Shown here piece after piece: positions 8,199 through 15,618 of a stretch of DNA of 64,000 nucleotides. The notes beneath the pieces are model-generated. The model was not told the DNA's origin, did not search any database, and saw only the letters and a list, made by a program, of their open reading frames with translations. A program made the translations under genes and the position numbers. How positions within the stretch are numbered: position 1 is the first letter of the stretch; every line of letters begins with the position of its first letter. Origin of the DNA: Paenibacillus woosongensis (lineage in GTDB: Bacteria > Bacillota > Bacilli > Paenibacillales > Paenibacillaceae); the NCBI RefSeq assembly GCF_009725165.1, contig NZ_WNZW01000018.1, positions 1 through 64,000 on the forward strand. The letters run 5' to 3'.

Positions 8199-8226
8199 AG
8201 TATAGAACTTTTTAACAATAAGTCAA
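8199..8226 (-). promoter_or_regulatory. Candidate promoter of cysH-sat
   Basis: -35 TTGACT (8221-8226), a 16-base spacer and -10 TATACT (8199-8204) read toward cysH. About 30 bases downstream is the perfect inverted repeat AGGAA-ATA-TTCCT (8159-8171), a possible operator or leader element between promoter and start codon. Confidence 0.55.
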
Positions 8227-8239
8227 TATGAACGCAAGA

Positions 8240-8274
8240 AAAAAGCCCCTGGCCAATAAAGGCCAAGGGCTTTC
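8240..8274 (-). terminator. Rho-independent terminator of rplM-rpsI
   Basis: On the minus strand AGCCCTTGGCC, a TTTA loop region and GGCCAGGGGCT are followed by TTTTTTC. It ends the ribosomal transcript before the cysH promoter. Confidence 0.88.
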
Positions 8275-8297
8275 TTTCCTTGTTCTGCAAGGGAATA

Positions 8298-8690
8298 TTA
8301 ACGTTTGGAGAATTGTGGCGCACGACGAGCAGCTTTAAGTCCGTATTTCTTACGCTCTTTCATACGTGGGTCACGAGTCAAGAAGCCTGCTTTCTTCAGT
8401 GCAGGACGGAATTCTGGATCTGCTTTGAGCAATGCACGGGAAATACCGTGGCGAATTGCTCCTGCTTGACCAGAGATACCTCCGCCGTGAGCGATAACGA
8501 TCACGTCGTAGTTAGTGCTTGTTTCTGTCAAGTTCAGCGGTTGTTTAACGATCAGTTTGAGTGTTTCCAAACCGAAGTAGTCATTGATATCACGTTTATT
8601 AATGACAATGCGTCCTTCACCCGGTACAAGGCGAACACGAGCTACCGAATGTTTACGACGACCTGTCCCATAGTATTGTACTTGTGCCAT
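8298..8690 (-). CDS. rpsI: 30S ribosomal protein S9
   Basis: A protein of the 30S head; its basic C-terminal tail reaches the P-site tRNA. The 130-residue product has the full family length, begins MAQVQYYGTGRRKHSVARVR and ends with the typical RRAPQFSKR tail. GGGAGG lies upstream of the ATG. It follows rplM by 20 bases, the standard rplM-rpsI pair. Confidence 0.98.
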   Translation of the reverse strand: MAQVQYYGTGRRKHSVARVRLVPGEGRIVINKRDINDYFGLETLKLIVKQPLNLTETSTNYDVIVIAHGGGISGQAGAIRHGISRALLKADPEFRPALKKAGFLTRDPRMKERKKYGLKAARRAPQFSKR

Positions 8691-8710
8691 GAAACTGTCC
8701 TCCCTTTTAA

Positions 8711-9148
8711 TTATCCGCGAAGTTCGTAAACTTCTGGTTTTTGTGCTGCATGTGGATGCTCAGTACCCGCATATGCTTTCAATCTCAGCTTCATTTTCTC
8801 GCCTTGACGAGTTTTAGGAAGCATGCCGTGAACCGCAGATTCGATCATGCGCTCAGGTTTTGTTCTCAACAGGTCTTGAGCAACCGTCACTTTAAGGCCA
8901 CCTGTGTGCTGGGAGTGACGATAGTATTTCTTGTTTTCCATTTTGTTGCCGCTAAGTCTGATTTTCTCAGCATTGATGACGATAACGAAATCACCGCCGT
9001 CAACATGAGGTGTAAATCCTGGTTTGTGTTTACCGCGAATCAATGCCGCAGCTTCGCTTGCCAAACGGCCCAGCGTTTTGCCTTCGGCATCAATGATGTG
9101 CCATTTGCGCTCAACTTCGCTTGGCTTAGCCATATAGGTGGTACGCAT
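8711..9148 (-). CDS. rplM: 50S ribosomal protein L13
   Basis: An early-assembly protein of the large subunit. The start at MRTTYMAKPSEVERKW gives 145 residues, the normal family length, with GAAGGAGG about 9 bases upstream; the open frame extends 15 codons further 5' but without a ribosome binding site. It is the first gene of the rplM-rpsI operon and has a structured leader. Confidence 0.98.
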   Translation of the reverse strand: MRTTYMAKPSEVERKWHIIDAEGKTLGRLASEAAALIRGKHKPGFTPHVDGGDFVIVINAEKIRLSGNKMENKKYYRHSQHTGGLKVTVAQDLLRTKPERMIESAVHGMLPKTRQGEKMKLRLKAYAGTEHPHAAQKPEVYELRG

Positions 9149-9197
9149 GTAAAGATCCTCCTTCATTCTCGTCCGAAATGGTTCATGGTTCATAGAT

Positions 9198-9239
9198 ACC
9201 AGACATGTTCATGCTCTTTGGGCGCAGAACGAATCTGGT
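9198..9239 (-). promoter_or_regulatory. Putative L13 leader hairpin upstream of rplM
   Basis: In the rplM 5' UTR a stem-loop forms from ACCAGA/TCTGGT with an inner GTTC/GAAC stem and a TGC/GCA cap, separated by small internal loops. Firmicutes carry a conserved L13 leader at this position thought to mediate autoregulation. The assignment rests on location and fold only. Confidence 0.45.
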
Positions 9240-9403
9240 AAATTTATCTTCGTTCCTATGCTTATTCGCATTTAAATTATCATAGATGTATCGTCTTCTT
9301 ATTGGGGGCTGTGGGATAGCCATAAGAAAACACAACTTATATTTTACAGGATGCACATTTATTACGCAAGTCTTTTTTAGAGCAAATTGAATTAAACTCG
9401 GTA

Positions 9404-9829
9404 TTAATCGAACAAGTCTCCAAGAACGTCGAGAACCGACTTTTTCTTCTTATACTTGTAGTGATCCTTATGATATTTACCGCCGCCATAAGGATTGCCG
9501 TAACGAGGATCATAGCCCTGCTGCGGAGCCTTGGACCCATACCCAGACTGACTACCCGGCCGGGGCGCTCCCGGATCGAATCCCGGGTTGTAGCTTGACC
9601 CAGGCCCTGGCTGGCGATACCGCTCATCTCCCTCACGATAAGCCTGTCCACCCTCGCGGCTTTCATACCACTCGTCAAATGCAGGCCGCAGCTCACGGAT
9701 TTCTCCAAGCAGCTTCTCCAGCTCGCCGCGGTCCAGCCATACGCCTTTGCAATCCGGGCAAACATCGATCATAACGCCATCCTTCTCTATTTCCCTCATG
9801 CGAACGTCATTGCAAACAGGACATTTCAT
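9404..9829 (-). CDS. zf-TFIIB-type zinc-ribbon protein
   Basis: The 141-residue protein starts with a zinc ribbon: Cys3-x2-Cys6 and Cys24-x2-Cys27, followed by the family signature GVWLDRGELEKL. A low-complexity stretch rich in Gly, Pro, Tyr and Arg follows (about residues 58-118) and ends in a Lys-rich segment and VLDVLGDLFD. Such proteins are common but their function is not known; nucleic-acid or partner binding is a guess. It sits between truA and rplM, where B. subtilis has no gene. GGAGGGG precedes the ATG. An overlapping alternative frame in the same strand is a shadow. Confidence 0.85.
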   Translation of the reverse strand: MKCPVCNDVRMREIEKDGVMIDVCPDCKGVWLDRGELEKLLGEIRELRPAFDEWYESREGGQAYREGDERYRQPGPGSSYNPGFDPGAPRPGSQSGYGSKAPQQGYDPRYGNPYGGGKYHKDHYKYKKKKSVLDVLGDLFD

Positions 9830-9912
9830 AGTCGTGTACCCCTCCTAGAAACTAGTTGAGTATGATACGTTTCGTAGACTTGATGGTTTCACTTAAGCTT
9901 ATGGCCTCTGCC

Positions 9913-10686
9913 CTAGTGCTGTTCGTATTCCACGCTCCACAGCATAAGCCCCTTGCTTTCCGCGGTTGGCCCAGCTGCCTTGCGATCCTTCGCCTCCAGA
10001 ATTTGCTTCATCTGTTCTGGAGGGCGCTTGCCCTGACCTACCTCAAGCAGGGTTCCCACGATGATCCGCACCATATGCTGCAGGAAGCCATTCCCGCTAA
10101 TATACAGATGAATCACGCCCTGATCCCTGGTGCCTGGCACAGCCAGCGACATATCTACTTCGATTCTCGTCTCGTCGATCGTCCGGACATGGCTGGCCTT
10201 CGTAGAATGACGGGAAGCAAACGACGTATAATCATGCGTTCCCAGGAGGCAGTTCAAGCCCTCACGCATCGCATCCACATTAAGCTTTCCCGGATGATGA
10301 AGCTGGTAGCTGCGCTGGAATACGTCAGTAAACCGGTTAGCATTAATCGTGTAACGGTACGTCTTCCGTTTGGCTGACCGCCTGGCGTGAAAATCAAGCT
10401 CTACTTCCTTGGCAGACGTAACGCGAATATCTGCAGGCAGGCGCCCGTTTAACGCAAGGCACCAGCGTCCTACCGGAATTTGCGACGAGGTCAAGAAATG
10501 AAACGGCTGCGCCCGGGCATGAACCCCGGCATCGGTGCGGCCGGAGCCATGGATTTTAACCGTCTCGCCTGTTAAATTCTGAATAGCCGCTTCCAGGCAA
10601 TCTTGGATCGTATTGCCTCCCGGCTGCGTCTGAAAGCCATAATAATTGCTTCCGTCATAACAGACCGTCATCAGTAAATTACGCAC
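9913..10686 (-). CDS. truA: tRNA pseudouridine(38-40) synthase TruA
   Basis: Isomerises uridines 38-40 in the tRNA anticodon arm. The 257-residue protein has the catalytic Asp in GSGRTDAGVHA and later family motifs FHARRSAKRKTY, DYTSFAS and GNGFLQHMVRIIVGTL. The start MRNLLMTVCYDGSNYYGFQ is the usual N-terminus. It lies downstream of rplQ, as in other Bacilli, but with a 301-base gap instead of the ECF transporter genes. Confidence 0.96.
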   Translation of the reverse strand: MRNLLMTVCYDGSNYYGFQTQPGGNTIQDCLEAAIQNLTGETVKIHGSGRTDAGVHARAQPFHFLTSSQIPVGRWCLALNGRLPADIRVTSAKEVELDFHARRSAKRKTYRYTINANRFTDVFQRSYQLHHPGKLNVDAMREGLNCLLGTHDYTSFASRHSTKASHVRTIDETRIEVDMSLAVPGTRDQGVIHLYISGNGFLQHMVRIIVGTLLEVGQGKRPPEQMKQILEAKDRKAAGPTAESKGLMLWSVEYEQH

Positions 10687-10987
10687 GACCTTGCCACCTT
10701 CCTGAACGCTTGCTGCATGCTTGTGTTAATAAATGAAAAACTCTCTGAACGAACTAGCCATATCCAGGCTTGGCGTACAGAGAGTTTGCATCATATATGG
10801 CCGAGCCCAATGCGTGCCCCCAGACACGCAACTGTCCTCTAATAAGAGCAAAGCCCCGCTCAAGCCGCCCATGGCTCGTTCGGGGCTGAAAGCCGCTGAA
10901 CCGAAAGTCCGGCTCCTTCCGCTGTCGCTCTCCTTATGAATAAGCTATATTTCCCTGTGGGAAAATAGAGGCAATTCACGAAGAATA
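10687..10987 (-). other. Gene-free spacer between rplQ and truA with two inverted repeats
   Basis: No supported gene. It holds the rplQ terminator and, nearer truA, a perfect 10-bp inverted repeat AAACTCTCTG/CAGAGAGTTT (10738-10747 and 10778-10787) enclosing a smaller stem; on the minus strand it is followed by TTTCATTT. In many Bacilli this interval contains ecfA1, ecfA2 and ecfT. Confidence 0.6.
10848..10887 (-). terminator. Terminator of the alpha operon after rplQ
   Basis: On the minus strand AGCCCCG (10881-10887) pairs with CGGGGCT (10852-10858), with an inner AGCC/GGCT stem, followed by the imperfect T tract TTTGCTCTTATT. Confidence 0.6.
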
Positions 10988-11353
10988 TTATGCCCGGTCT
11001 ACCAGTTCAAGATAAACCATAGGGGCAGAGTCACCACGACGAGGTCCCAGTTTCAGGATACGAGTGTATCCGCCTGGACGCTCGGAGTAACGAGTTGCGA
11101 TTTCTGTGAACAGCTTTTGGATTGCATCTTGCTCTCCGTCGATCGATTCGCGGCGAACGAACGCTGCAACTTGACGGCGGGCATGCAAATCACCGCGTTT
11201 TGCTTTTGTAATGAGCTTCTCAGCGATAGAACGAACTTCTTTCGCTTTCGCTTCTGTCGTTTGGATGCGCTCATACAAGAACAGGTCTGTTACCAGGTCA
11301 CGGAACAAAGCTTTACGTGCACTAGAGTTACGTCCCAACTTTTGGTATGCCAT
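10988..11353 (-). CDS. rplQ: 50S ribosomal protein L17
   Basis: The 121-residue protein has the L17 N-terminus (MAYQKLGRNSSARKALFRDL) and the C-terminal block YTRILKLGPRRGDSAPMVYLELV. L17 lies near the peptide exit tunnel. It is the last gene of the spc-alpha transcript, 36 bases after rpoA. AAGGAGGGA precedes the ATG. Confidence 0.98.
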   Translation of the reverse strand: MAYQKLGRNSSARKALFRDLVTDLFLYERIQTTEAKAKEVRSIAEKLITKAKRGDLHARRQVAAFVRRESIDGEQDAIQKLFTEIATRYSERPGGYTRILKLGPRRGDSAPMVYLELVDRA

Positions 11354-11389
11354 GTGTATTCCCTCCTTCGCTAAAACGATTCAAGCAAT

Positions 11390-12334
11390 CTATTCTTCCG
11401 TACGAAGTCCGAGTCCAAGCTCTTCCAGCTTCTCTTGGACTTCCTCCAAAGATTTGCGTCCGAGGTTACGAACCTTCATCATATCTTCTTCGGTTTTCGT
11501 CGTCAGCTCTTGCACGGTATTGATACCGGCACGTTTGAGGCAGTTGTAGGAACGAACGGAAAGATCGAGCTCTTCGATAGTCATCTCAAGCACTTTCTCT
11601 TTCTTGTCCTCTTCCTTCTCTACCATGATTTCCGCGTCCTTCGCTTCGTCTGTGAGACCCACAAACAAGTAAAGATGCTCAGTCAATATTTTCGCACCGA
11701 GACTAACCGCTTCCTCTGGTTTAATGCTGCCATCTGTCCATACTTCAAGCGTGAGCTTGTCGTAGTTGGTCACTTGGCCAACCCGTGTATTCTCTACGAC
11801 GTAGTTGACACGTGCAATCGGGGTATAGATCGAATCCACAGGAATGACACCGATAGGTTGGTCATCTCGTTTATTCCGATCTGCCTGAACATAACCGCGG
11901 CCCCGGCCTGCGAATATGCGCATGTGAAGTCTGGAACCCGGTTCAAGCGTAGCAATATGCAAGTCCGGATTCAGAATTTCAACATCGCTATCCGCACGGA
12001 TATCACCTGCTGTAATAACTCCTTCGCCTTCCGCATCGATTTCAAGGATTTTCTCCTCATCCGAATGGATTTTGAGAGAGAGAGCTTTCAGATTCAGAAT
12101 GATCTCCGTAACGTCTTCCATTACACCCGGAACGGTCGAAAATTCATGCAGAACGCCATCGATCTGGACCGAGGTTACCGCTGCACCCGGTAGAGAAGAG
12201 AGCAAAATCCGACGCAGCGAGTTACCCAGAGTGGTGCCATACCCACGCTCAAGTGGTTCTACTACAAATTTCCCATAGGTGCCATCATCGTTAACTTCTA
12301 CGGTCTCAATTTTCGGCTTTTCGATTTCTATCAC
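11390..12334 (-). CDS. rpoA: RNA polymerase alpha subunit
   Basis: The 314-residue alpha subunit nucleates polymerase assembly. The N-terminal dimerisation domain (about residues 1-230, with LERGYGTTLGNSLRRILLSSLPG) is joined by an acidic linker to the C-terminal DNA-binding domain (about 245-314, ending in LGLGLRTEE). The start codon is GTG at 12332-12334, preceded by AAGGAGGGG. Confidence 0.98.
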   Translation of the reverse strand: MIEIEKPKIETVEVNDDGTYGKFVVEPLERGYGTTLGNSLRRILLSSLPGAAVTSVQIDGVLHEFSTVPGVMEDVTEIILNLKALSLKIHSDEEKILEIDAEGEGVITAGDIRADSDVEILNPDLHIATLEPGSRLHMRIFAGRGRGYVQADRNKRDDQPIGVIPVDSIYTPIARVNYVVENTRVGQVTNYDKLTLEVWTDGSIKPEEAVSLGAKILTEHLYLFVGLTDEAKDAEIMVEKEEDKKEKVLEMTIEELDLSVRSYNCLKRAGINTVQELTTKTEEDMMKVRNLGRKSLEEVQEKLEELGLGLRTEE

Positions 12335-12463
12335 GAAATTACCCCTCCTTCAAAACGTCGTTCCTAAAAAACAGCCATGTCTTCTGAAGTGTACCATGTA
12401 GTATGCCTAAACAACCATTGTTACCAAGTTGCAATGTTGTTATACACACCTTATGCAACTTCA

Positions 12464-12859
12464 TTAAACACGACGGCGTTTTGGAGGACGGCAACCGTTA
12501 TGCGGGATTGGAGTCACGTCTTTAATCATGTTGACTTCAAGGCCTGCCGCTTGCAGGGAACGGATAGCGGCTTCACGGCCGGCTCCAGGACCTTTAACCA
12601 TAACCTCAACGGATTTCATGCCGTGTTCCATTGCAGCTTTAGCAGCTGTTTCAGCAGCCATTTGCGCAGCGAATGGAGTAGATTTACGGGAACCTTTGAA
12701 CCCTTGGCCGCCGGAGCTTGCCCAAGAGATCGCATTACCGTGCGGATCCGTAATCGTTACAATCGTATTGTTGAATGTGGAACGAATATGCGCCACACCA
12801 GATTCGATATTTTTACGGTCACGACGTTTAGTACGTACGACTTTTTTTGGTTTAGCCAT
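12464..12859 (-). CDS. rpsK: 30S ribosomal protein S11
   Basis: Platform protein of the small subunit near the E site. The 131-residue product has the family core AHIRSTFNNTIVTITD and the ending PIPHNGCRPPKRRRV. AAGGGAGG lies upstream. It follows rpsM by 20 bases; a 129-base spacer separates it from rpoA. Confidence 0.98.
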   Translation of the reverse strand: MAKPKKVVRTKRRDRKNIESGVAHIRSTFNNTIVTITDPHGNAISWASSGGQGFKGSRKSTPFAAQMAAETAAKAAMEHGMKSVEVMVKGPGAGREAAIRSLQAAGLEVNMIKDVTPIPHNGCRPPKRRRV

Positions 12860-12878
12860 TGTCAGTTATCCTCCCTTC

Positions 12879-13247
12879 TTATTTCTTCTTGTTCGCTACT
12901 GTACGACGAGGACCCTTACGAGTACGGGCATTCGTTTTCGTACGTTGTCCGCGAACAGGCAGGCCACGACGATGACGCACACCACGGTAGCAGCCAATTT
13001 CGATCAAACGTTTAATATTTAAGGAAATTTCACGACGCAGGTCACCTTCAACCTTAACCTCTTTGTCGATCGTTTCGCGTAGTTTGCTAACCTCATCTTC
13101 CGTCAAATCACGAACACGAGTGTCCGGATTGATGCCTGTAGTATTCAGGATTTTCTGAGAAGTCGTTTTACCGATTCCGAAAATGTAAGTCAAGGCGATC
13201 TCAACGCGTTTGTCACGTGGCAAATCCACACCAGCTATACGAGCCAT
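12879..13247 (-). CDS. rpsM: 30S ribosomal protein S13
   Basis: Head protein that forms intersubunit bridges B1a/B1b. The 122-residue product starts MARIAGVDLPRDKRVEIALT and has the basic C-terminal tail ending TVANKKK that reaches the P-site tRNA. Good upstream GGGGG-rich ribosome binding site. It follows rpmJ by 21 bases. Confidence 0.98.
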   Translation of the reverse strand: MARIAGVDLPRDKRVEIALTYIFGIGKTTSQKILNTTGINPDTRVRDLTEDEVSKLRETIDKEVKVEGDLRREISLNIKRLIEIGCYRGVRHRRGLPVRGQRTKTNARTRKGPRRTVANKKK

Positions 13248-13268
13248 TTTACGCTACACCCCCTTCTA

Positions 13269-13382
13269 TTAACCTTGTTTTTGTTTGTGCTTAGGATTCT
13301 CACAGATTACCATTACATGGCCTTTGCGACGAATGACTTTGCATTTTTCGCAAATAGGCTTTACAGAAGGTCTTACCTTCAT
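13269..13382 (-). CDS. rpmJ: 50S ribosomal protein L36, zinc-binding form
   Basis: A 37-residue protein beginning MKVRPSVKPICEKCK. Cys11, Cys14, Cys27 and His32 form the zinc site of the C+ version. L36 helps stabilise 23S rRNA folding in the large subunit. The gene is too short for typical ORF calling but is in its usual place between infA and rpsM. GGGAGG lies about 10 bases before the ATG and directly abuts a hairpin. Confidence 0.95.
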   Translation of the reverse strand: MKVRPSVKPICEKCKVIRRKGHVMVICENPKHKQKQG

Positions 13383-13395
13383 GTTAATTACCTCC

Positions 13396-13418
13396 CTAAA
13401 GTTTTGCGAAGCAAAACT
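13396..13418 (-). promoter_or_regulatory. Hairpin abutting the rpmJ ribosome binding site
   Basis: A perfect 10-bp inverted repeat, AAAGTTTTGC and GCAAAACTTT around a 3-base loop, ends one base before the GGGAGG of rpmJ. It lies in an unusually long 200-base infA-rpmJ spacer. Lacking a T tract, it looks more like an mRNA stability or translation element than a terminator. Confidence 0.5.
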
Positions 13419-13582
13419 TTCTTCGTAAGGATTAGCCTAGCTTTACATCAAGTAAAACTAACTTTGAAGCATTGACTTCGAGAATAACTTCGTTTCACAG
13501 GTCACCACAAAAAATAAATTATATGCAGTGACAAACTCAACCTGAATATCATACCACATATTCGCAATAAATGATATGGTAT

Positions 13583-13798
13583 CTATTTACGGTAAGTAAT
13601 ACGACCTTTTGTGAGATCGTACGGTGATAGTTGAACGACCACTTTATCTCCCGTCAGAATACGGATGAAATGCATCCGCAGCTTACCGGAAACATGAGCG
13701 AGAATTTGATGACCGTTCTCAAGCTCTACTTTGAAAGTAGCATTCGGCAGCGGCTCAACAACTACACCTTCGACTTCAATGACATCTTCCTTAGCCAC
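13583..13798 (-). CDS. infA: Translation initiation factor IF-1
   Basis: The 71-residue OB-fold protein binds the 30S A site during initiation. The sequence (MAKEDVIEVEGVVVEPLPNA, SGKLRMHFIRILTGDKV, YDLTKGRITYRK) is canonical. The start codon is GTG at 13796-13798, two bases after the stop of the upstream KOW gene, whose final codons supply AAAGGAG as the ribosome binding site, so the two genes are likely translationally coupled. Confidence 0.98.
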   Translation of the reverse strand: MAKEDVIEVEGVVVEPLPNATFKVELENGHQILAHVSGKLRMHFIRILTGDKVVVQLSPYDLTKGRITYRK

Positions 13799-13800
13799 AG

Positions 13801-14115
13801 TCAGTCTCCTTTCTCTTCAGCATTTGGATTGGCGGATTGAACGAATGCGCGCACGGCATGCCGCAGCTTCGCATTAGTCACCCGACCGCTTTCCTGCAAA
13901 CTATGAACAACCTCGCTGCTAATGATTGGCGAAAGTTCGAGATGCTGTACATTCTTCCGTTTGGGCTGATCAAACTTTCGTTTGTTCCCATCCGCGATCA
14001 GTACGAACTTGGTGTCCACAATCGCTACAACAACAGCAACCGACCCGGCTTCTTTGCCCTTCAACACTCTCACCATTTGGCCGATCTTGGCTTCTGAGCA
14101 GTGCTCCACCTTCAT
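13801..14115 (-). CDS. KOW-domain RNA-binding protein (L14e-like)
   Basis: The 104-residue protein starts with a KOW motif (IGQMVRVLKGKEAGSVAVVVAI) and an L14e/L27e-like beta barrel with IADGNKRKFDQPKRKN, then a helical tail. B. subtilis has an equivalent small gene between map and infA. It probably binds rRNA or ribosomes, but its function has not been defined. It starts 3 bases after the map stop and has no strong ribosome binding site, so coupling with map is likely. Confidence 0.85.
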   Translation of the reverse strand: MKVEHCSEAKIGQMVRVLKGKEAGSVAVVVAIVDTKFVLIADGNKRKFDQPKRKNVQHLELSPIISSEVVHSLQESGRVTNAKLRHAVRAFVQSANPNAEEKGD

Positions 14116-14118
14116 CGC

Positions 14119-14871
14119 CTATTCGTCCAGCTTTGTAAGAATTTCCATACCGTCCGCAGTAACTGCTACAGTATGCTCGAAATGAGCGCAGAGCGAGCCG
14201 TCCACTGTAACGACTGTCCAGTTATCTTCCAGCGTTCTTACATATCGCTTGCCTACGTTGACCATAGGTTCGATAGCCAGAACCATACCTGGCTTCAGAC
14301 GTGGCCCCCGATCTGGAATGCCGTAATTCGGAATCTGCGGTTCCTCGTGAAGATTCGCGCCGATGCCGTGACCGACATATTCGCGAACGACCGAAAAGCC
14401 TGCATCCTCAATGTAACGCTGAATAGCATGCGATATCGTGTATAAGCGAACATCGGGTTTGACGAGCTCCAGTCCGGCAAAAAGAGATCCTTCAGTAACT
14501 TCGAGAAGTTTCTTCGCTTCCTCTGAAATCTTGCCAACCGGATAAGTCCATGCCGAGTCGCCATGAAAGCCGCGATACTCCGCACCGATATCAAGACTGA
14601 TGATGTCGCCTTCATTCAGTTTGCGTTTGCCGGGAAATCCATGTACCAATTCTTCGTTAACCGAAGCGCAAATGCTGTAAGGAAAGCCGTTGTAATCTTT
14701 GAAAGACGGCACCGCGCCTTGACTGCGAATGTACTTATCAGCAATTTGATCGAGTTCCCCCGTCGTAATCCCGGGCTCAATCGATTGTGCCATGAGCCTG
14801 TGCGTCTCCGCGACGATCCGCCCTGCTTCTCTCATAAAGCCAAGTTCCGTTTCGGATTTACAAATGATCAT
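14119..14871 (-). CDS. map: Type I methionine aminopeptidase
   Basis: Removes the initiator methionine from new proteins. The 250-residue enzyme has the pita-bread fold with metal ligands in SLDIGAEYRGFHGDSAWT (two Asp), YVGHGIGANLHEEP (His), AIEPM (Glu) and HFEHTVAV (Glu region). It lacks the N-terminal zinc extension of other bacterial forms. It follows adk by 3 bases in the secY-adk-map-infA order. Confidence 0.97.
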   Translation of the reverse strand: MIICKSETELGFMREAGRIVAETHRLMAQSIEPGITTGELDQIADKYIRSQGAVPSFKDYNGFPYSICASVNEELVHGFPGKRKLNEGDIISLDIGAEYRGFHGDSAWTYPVGKISEEAKKLLEVTEGSLFAGLELVKPDVRLYTISHAIQRYIEDAGFSVVREYVGHGIGANLHEEPQIPNYGIPDRGPRLKPGMVLAIEPMVNVGKRYVRTLEDNWTVVTVDGSLCAHFEHTVAVTADGMEILTKLDE

Positions 14872-14874
14872 TAC

Positions 14875-15519
14875 TTAACCTCGCAGTAAAGATACGATTT
14901 CTTTCGTTACCGTATCGATTTCCTGTTCTCCATCAATTTCGCGCAGCAGCCCTTTTTCTTCATAGAACTGAAGAAGCGGCGCTGTCTTGTTGATGTATTC
15001 GTCCAGCCGTGTGCCTACGCTCTCTTCATTATCGTCAGAACGTTGGTACAATTCTCCGCCGCACTTATCGCAAACACCTTCCTGTTTAGGAGGATTAAAG
15101 ATCACATGATAAGTAGAGCCGCAAGATTTGCAAATCCGTCGTCCCGTAAGACGAGCCAGCAATTTGTTACGATCCACTTTCAGGTTGATGACGTGCGTAA
15201 GCTTGCGATTCAGTTCGCTAAGCAGCTCCTCCAGCGCTTCCGCTTGCGAAAGGGTTCTTGGAAATCCATCCAGTAAGAAACCATTTTCGCAATCGGACTG
15301 CTGAAGTCTTTCGCGAACGATACCTACGGTGACATCATCAGGTACCAGCAGGCCTTGATCGATATACTCCTTGGCTTTCAGCCCAACAGGCGTTCCTTGC
15401 TTGATCGCCAGACGAAATGCATCGCCTGTCGAAATATGAGGAATGCCAAATTCGTTAACGATCGCCTCTGCTTGTGTTCCTTTTCCCGCTCCAGGAGGTC
15501 CCATGAATAGAATGTTCAT
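14875..15519 (-). CDS. adk: Adenylate kinase
   Basis: Interconverts AMP + ATP and 2 ADP. The 214-residue product has the P-loop GPPGAGKGTQ, the LLDGFPRT motif and a long LID domain with a CKSC and CDKC zinc site typical of Gram-positive enzymes. The ATG at 15519 is chosen because GGGAG lies 8 bases upstream; an in-frame GTG three codons earlier overlaps that site. Confidence 0.97.
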   Translation of the reverse strand: MNILFMGPPGAGKGTQAEAIVNEFGIPHISTGDAFRLAIKQGTPVGLKAKEYIDQGLLVPDDVTVGIVRERLQQSDCENGFLLDGFPRTLSQAEALEELLSELNRKLTHVINLKVDRNKLLARLTGRRICKSCGSTYHVIFNPPKQEGVCDKCGGELYQRSDDNEESVGTRLDEYINKTAPLLQFYEEKGLLREIDGEQEIDTVTKEIVSLLRG

Positions 15520-15618
15520 GTCAAGCACTCCCTTCGAGACTGGTTCACTTCGCTAAGAAAACAGAACAATAGGCGCCAGGAGAGTTCGTTAACCAAGCTC
15601 AATCCTGGAACCTATCTC

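Noticed and set aside
9337..9765. 142-codon frame overlapping the zinc-ribbon gene on the same strand
   Set aside because: Out of frame with the Cys-x2-Cys protein, lacks a ribosome binding site, and reads as low-quality sequence; the zf-TFIIB frame is clearly the real one.
10733..10939. 68-codon plus-strand frame in the rplQ-truA spacer
   Set aside because: Consists of the arms of inverted repeats and has no start signal.
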